Origin: Acidobacteriota bacterium
Lineage (GTDB): Bacteria; Acidobacteriota; Terriglobia; Bryobacterales; Bryobacteraceae
NCBI GenBank assembly: GCA_023436715.1
Contig: JAEZIJ010000213.1
Location: 1 to 8,980, forward strand
Direction of reading: 5' to 3'
DNA length: 8,980 bases
Part shown: in pieces, positions 7,060-8,980 of the stretch
How the letters are laid out: every line of letters begins with the position of its first letter
Numbering within the stretch: the stretch's first letter is position 1
Made by a program: the position numbers and the translations under genes
The notes under the pieces: generated by a model
What the model was told of the DNA's origin: nothing
Database searches by the model: none
What the model saw: the letters and a program-made list of their open reading frames with translations, nothing else

Positions 7060-8258
7060 TGGCCGCCCTCCATTACTCGCACCAGCGATCCTTCACGGAT
7101 GTTCTGTTGCCCCGCCACCACAACCTGCTCGGTCCCGGTCAAGCCTTCCCGAATCTCCAGTTCGTTTGCGATTGGGGCTCCAACCACCACCCGGCGCGCG
7201 TACACCCGGCTGCGGTCGGGGAAATACACGAAAACCTGAGTGGCGCCCTGCGGATCGCGGATAACCGCTTCACCCGGCAGCGTAAGCGCACGGACAGTGT
7301 TCGAGCCGATGATCCGGGATTCGCTGATCATGCCGGCCAGTAATTCGTGCCGCGGGTTGGGCACCGCGATTTTAACGGAGTAGGTGCGGGAGGTCGGGTC
7401 GGCTGCTACGCCCACCAACTCCACCGTGCCCTTGAATTGCCGGTTGTTCAGCGATGGAATCGTGACCTCCGCCCGCGCGCCGGGCCGGATCTTTCCTATT
7501 TCAGCTTCCGGAATACCGGCGCGGATTTTTACCGGGTCGAGGTCCAGCACCGCCAGCACCGGCATACCGGCTGCCACCATCTGCCCCGGTTCGATCCGTC
7601 GCATTCCGATGAAGCCGGGTGACGGGGCGGTGAGCCGCGTGTCGGAGAGGCGTTTACGTGCCGCGGCGGCCTGCGCCGTCGCGGCGTGGAACTGCGCTTC
7701 GGCGGCCTGCTTGTCCTCGGTTCGGGTCCCCTGGCGCGCCATGTCGTAGCGCTCCTTTGCCGCCAGGTATGCCGTTTCGACCTTCTTGAAATCGTTCGGT
7801 GGCAGGCTCTTGCGCTCGTGCAGGAACCGCATTCGGTTGAATTCGTCCTGCCAGCGTTCGAAATCGAGGCGCGCCTGCTCCAGTTCCTGCGGGCGCGGCC
7901 CCGCGTCGGCTTTCCGGGCGGATGCCTGGGCCGCCTGCGCCTGCGCGGTGGCCGCATCAACGGCGTGTTGGTAGTCCGTGCCATCCAGTTCCGCGAGCAA
8001 CTGGCCTTGTCGAACCGCCTGCCCCTCTTCGACGTAAACGCGCGCCACCCTCCCGGGGATCTGGAACGCGGCGTCAACGGCGCGCGCTGCCTCAACCGAT
8101 CCGCTGGCGGAGACGTAATCAGGGCGGTCCACCGCGGTGGGCTTGCGTACGCGAACGGGAATCGGCGTTGCATCCTCGCCGGCGGTCTTCGGGGCCTGCC
8201 CGCAGCCGGACAGAGCGACAACAGCCGCCGCCACCGGGACTACGAAGTACTTGAACAT
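7056..8258 (-). CDS. RND efflux periplasmic adaptor lipoprotein (membrane fusion protein)
   Basis: Links the inner-membrane RND pump to the outer-membrane channel. The 400-residue product starts at ATG8258, preceded by GAGGAG six bases upstream. It has a lipoprotein signal (MFKYFVVPVAAAVVALSGC) with lipobox LSGC and acylated Cys19; Gly at +2 does not signal inner-membrane retention by the E. coli rule. The two halves of the lipoyl/barrel-sandwich domain are at about 64-92 (IPGRVARVYVEEGQAVRQGQ) and 208-240 (TAPSPGFIGMRRIEPGQMV). They flank an Ala/Gln-rich alpha-hairpin at about 95-205, followed by a beta-barrel and a membrane-proximal domain to about 395. An in-frame ATG at 8300 would add 14 residues but lies in the operator and lacks a ribosome-binding site. 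First gene of a two-gene operon with the fused pump/channel; its TGA overlaps the next ATG. Confidence 0.95.
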   Translation of the reverse strand: MFKYFVVPVAAAVVALSGCGQAPKTAGEDATPIPVRVRKPTAVDRPDYVSASGSVEAARAVDAAFQIPGRVARVYVEEGQAVRQGQLLAELDGTDYQHAVDAATAQAQAAQASARKADAGPRPQELEQARLDFERWQDEFNRMRFLHERKSLPPNDFKKVETAYLAAKERYDMARQGTRTEDKQAAEAQFHAATAQAAAARKRLSDTRLTAPSPGFIGMRRIEPGQMVAAGMPVLAVLDLDPVKIRAGIPEAEIGKIRPGARAEVTIPSLNNRQFKGTVELVGVAADPTSRTYSVKIAVPNPRHELLAGMISESRIIGSNTVRALTLPGEAVIRDPQGATQVFVYFPDRSRVYARRVVVGAPIANELEIREGLTGTEQVVVAGQQNIREGSLVRVMEGGQ

Positions 8259-8274
8259 CGCGCGCTCCTCTCTC

Positions 8275-8303
8275 TTGACAAGAATAGAATGACATGTCAT
8301 TCT
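8275..8303 (+). promoter_or_regulatory. Predicted promoter of the TetR-family gene
   Basis: A perfect -35 box TTGACA (8275-8280), 17 bases, then CATTCT (8298-8303) as a weak -10. Transcription would start near 8310, giving a leader of about 18 bases that contains the ribosome-binding site. The weak -10 lies inside the palindromic operator. Confidence 0.55.
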
Positions 8304-8310
8304 TTTCTTG
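8279..8310. promoter_or_regulatory. Inverted-repeat operator for the TetR-family regulator
   Basis: AGAATGACATGTCATTCT (8286-8303) is a perfect 18-bp palindrome. After one mismatched pair (T8285/T8304) the symmetry resumes for five more pairs outwards, giving 15 of 16 matching pairs over 32 bp, centred between 8294 and 8295. TetR-family dimers bind such sites, and TGACA/TGTCA half-sites are common among them. It lies in the 69-bp gap between the divergent regulator and efflux operon and covers the -10 region of both predicted promoters, so binding would block both. Confidence 0.85.
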
Positions 8311-8314
8311 GCAA
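8286..8314 (-). promoter_or_regulatory. Predicted promoter of the efflux operon
   Basis: On the minus strand TTGCCA (8314-8309) is a five-of-six -35 box, followed after 17 bases by CATTCT (8291-8286) as -10. The predicted start is near 8279, about 20 bases before the adaptor ATG. It mirrors the regulator promoter: the same -10 sequence from the other arm of the palindrome and the same spacing. Confidence 0.5.
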
Positions 8315-8327
8315 GGGGACGAACCTT

Positions 8328-8936
8328 ATGGCCTACAGAACCACTCCGAAAACGGAAGCCCGAAAGGATTCGCGCCGGAAAACGCTTCTCGAAGCCGCCA
8401 ATTTGCTATTCGGGGAGCACGGATACCATGCCACGACCGTGCCGATGATTGTGGCCGAGGCCGCGAGTTCTACCGGAAGCTTTTACATGTATTTCCGGAA
8501 TAAAGAAGATATCTTCGCGGCGACTCTGCAGAACCTCGGAGAGGAGGTTATGACGGCGCTCGTCGAGGCCAAAGCCACTCAGACCGATCCGCTGATGAAA
8601 ATCCGCGCGGCGGTGGAGGCTTTGTTTCTGTTCCTGGCGCGGAATCCCCGGTCGGCGCGCCTGATGATAGTGGAGTCGTCCGGGCTGAGTCCGGGGCTTG
8701 AACAGGTGCGGCGCGCGATATTGGCGCGTCACGCGGAGGAGGTCCGAAAGACGATCGAGTCTTACTCGGAAGGTCTTGTCGCTTCGGACACGGCGATCAC
8801 TGCCAGGTGTCTGGTGGGCGCGGTCTTCGAGTCCCTTTGCGCATGGCTGGAACGCTCGGAAGATGAACGCCTGCCGGCTGATGTTGTGGCTAGAGTGGTC
8901 GCGGACTATAACGTCCGCGCCCTCTCAAGATTGTGA
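8328..8936 (+). CDS. TetR/AcrR-family transcriptional repressor
   Basis: A 202-residue DNA-binding regulator, divergent from the efflux operon and most likely its ligand-released repressor. The N-terminal domain has the classic TetR pattern: LLEAANLLFGEHGYHATTV (about 20-38), then the helix-turn-helix IVAEAASSTGSFYMYFRNKEDIF (about 41-63), with the FYxYFxxKE hallmark. The C-terminal helices (about 70-202) form a ligand pocket and dimer interface and are not diagnostic of a ligand. The start is ATG8328, with AAGGGGA at 8313-8319 as ribosome-binding site. The same frame is open far upstream, antisense to the adaptor gene, but that stretch is not TetR-like. The palindrome at 8279-8310 sits just upstream and overlaps its own promoter, so it probably autoregulates. 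Confidence 0.96.
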   Translation: MAYRTTPKTEARKDSRRKTLLEAANLLFGEHGYHATTVPMIVAEAASSTGSFYMYFRNKEDIFAATLQNLGEEVMTALVEAKATQTDPLMKIRAAVEALFLFLARNPRSARLMIVESSGLSPGLEQVRRAILARHAEEVRKTIESYSEGLVASDTAITARCLVGAVFESLCAWLERSEDERLPADVVARVVADYNVRALSRL

Positions 8937-8958
8937 TACCGCCCCCGCAAACGACCAA

Positions 8959-8974
8959 ACCGCTCCCTCGCGGT
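8959..8974. repeat. GC-rich dyad after the regulator, running to the window edge
   Basis: ACCGC (8959-8963) pairs with GCGGT (8970-8974) around a TCCCTC loop, with further GC-rich sequence continuing past the window end. It starts 22 bp after the TetR stop and could act as a terminator, although no T-run is visible before the edge. The sequence around CCGCTCCCTCGCGGTCGCGG resembles an intergenic dyad repeat I recall from Solibacter-like and planctomycete genomes. That link is from memory and unverified, and the element is cut by the window end. Confidence 0.4.
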
Positions 8975-8980
8975 CGCGGC

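Noticed and set aside
8259..8300. Fourteen-residue N-terminal extension of the adaptor from ATG8300
   Set aside because: It would place charged residues before a standard lipoprotein signal and start inside the operator, upstream of the predicted transcription start, with no ribosome-binding site; ATG8258 has GAGGAG six bases before it.
7686..8327. Upstream extension of the TetR frame
   Set aside because: It runs antisense through the adaptor gene and the promoter region. The TetR fold starts after ATG8328, which has its own ribosome-binding site.

Overview
The window is GC-rich bacterial DNA, densely packed, with many stop/start overlaps. The envelope genes (a lipoprotein adaptor, an RND pump and a TolC-type outer-membrane channel) require a Gram-negative cell. 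The general flavour would fit Acidobacteriota: a generic PIG-L deacetylase, a HEAT-repeat protein, and a GC-rich dyad at the right edge of a kind I recall from Solibacter-like genomes. This is a low-confidence guess, since there is no marker gene.

Left edge (1 to about 120): the 3' end of a group II intron, with a near-canonical domain V hairpin and a domain VI hairpin carrying a bulged A. The rest of the intron, and any reverse transcriptase, lies outside the window. It ends a few bases before the first gene.

Left block, + strand (123-2677): proC (pyrroline-5-carboxylate reductase, proline biosynthesis), a PIG-L/LmbE-type zinc deacetylase joined to proC by an ATGA overlap, and a HEAT-repeat protein whose start lies inside the 3' end of the deacetylase gene. 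The HEAT-repeat gene appears to carry a one-base frameshift at about 1832. The three genes look like one transcription unit.

Right block (2686-8936): a complete tripartite efflux system encoded by two genes plus a regulator. A periplasmic adaptor lipoprotein (7056-8258, -) overlaps by ATGA a 1457-residue protein (2686-7059, -) that joins a full 12-TM RND permease of the HAE type to a full outer-membrane factor through a signal-peptide-like hydrophobic segment. A TetR-family regulator (8328-8936, +) is divergent. The 69-bp gap holds an 18-bp perfect palindrome, extendable to 32 bp with one mismatched pair, lying exactly between two overlapping divergent promoters. The simplest model is that the TetR protein represses both itself and the pump until a ligand is bound. 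The two blocks converge with only 8 bp between their stop codons.

The most notable points are the RND-outer-membrane-factor fusion, the symmetric operator/promoter arrangement, the intron end abutting proC and the frameshift in the HEAT-repeat gene. I do not see an entirely new system; the efflux locus is an uncommon architecture of known parts.
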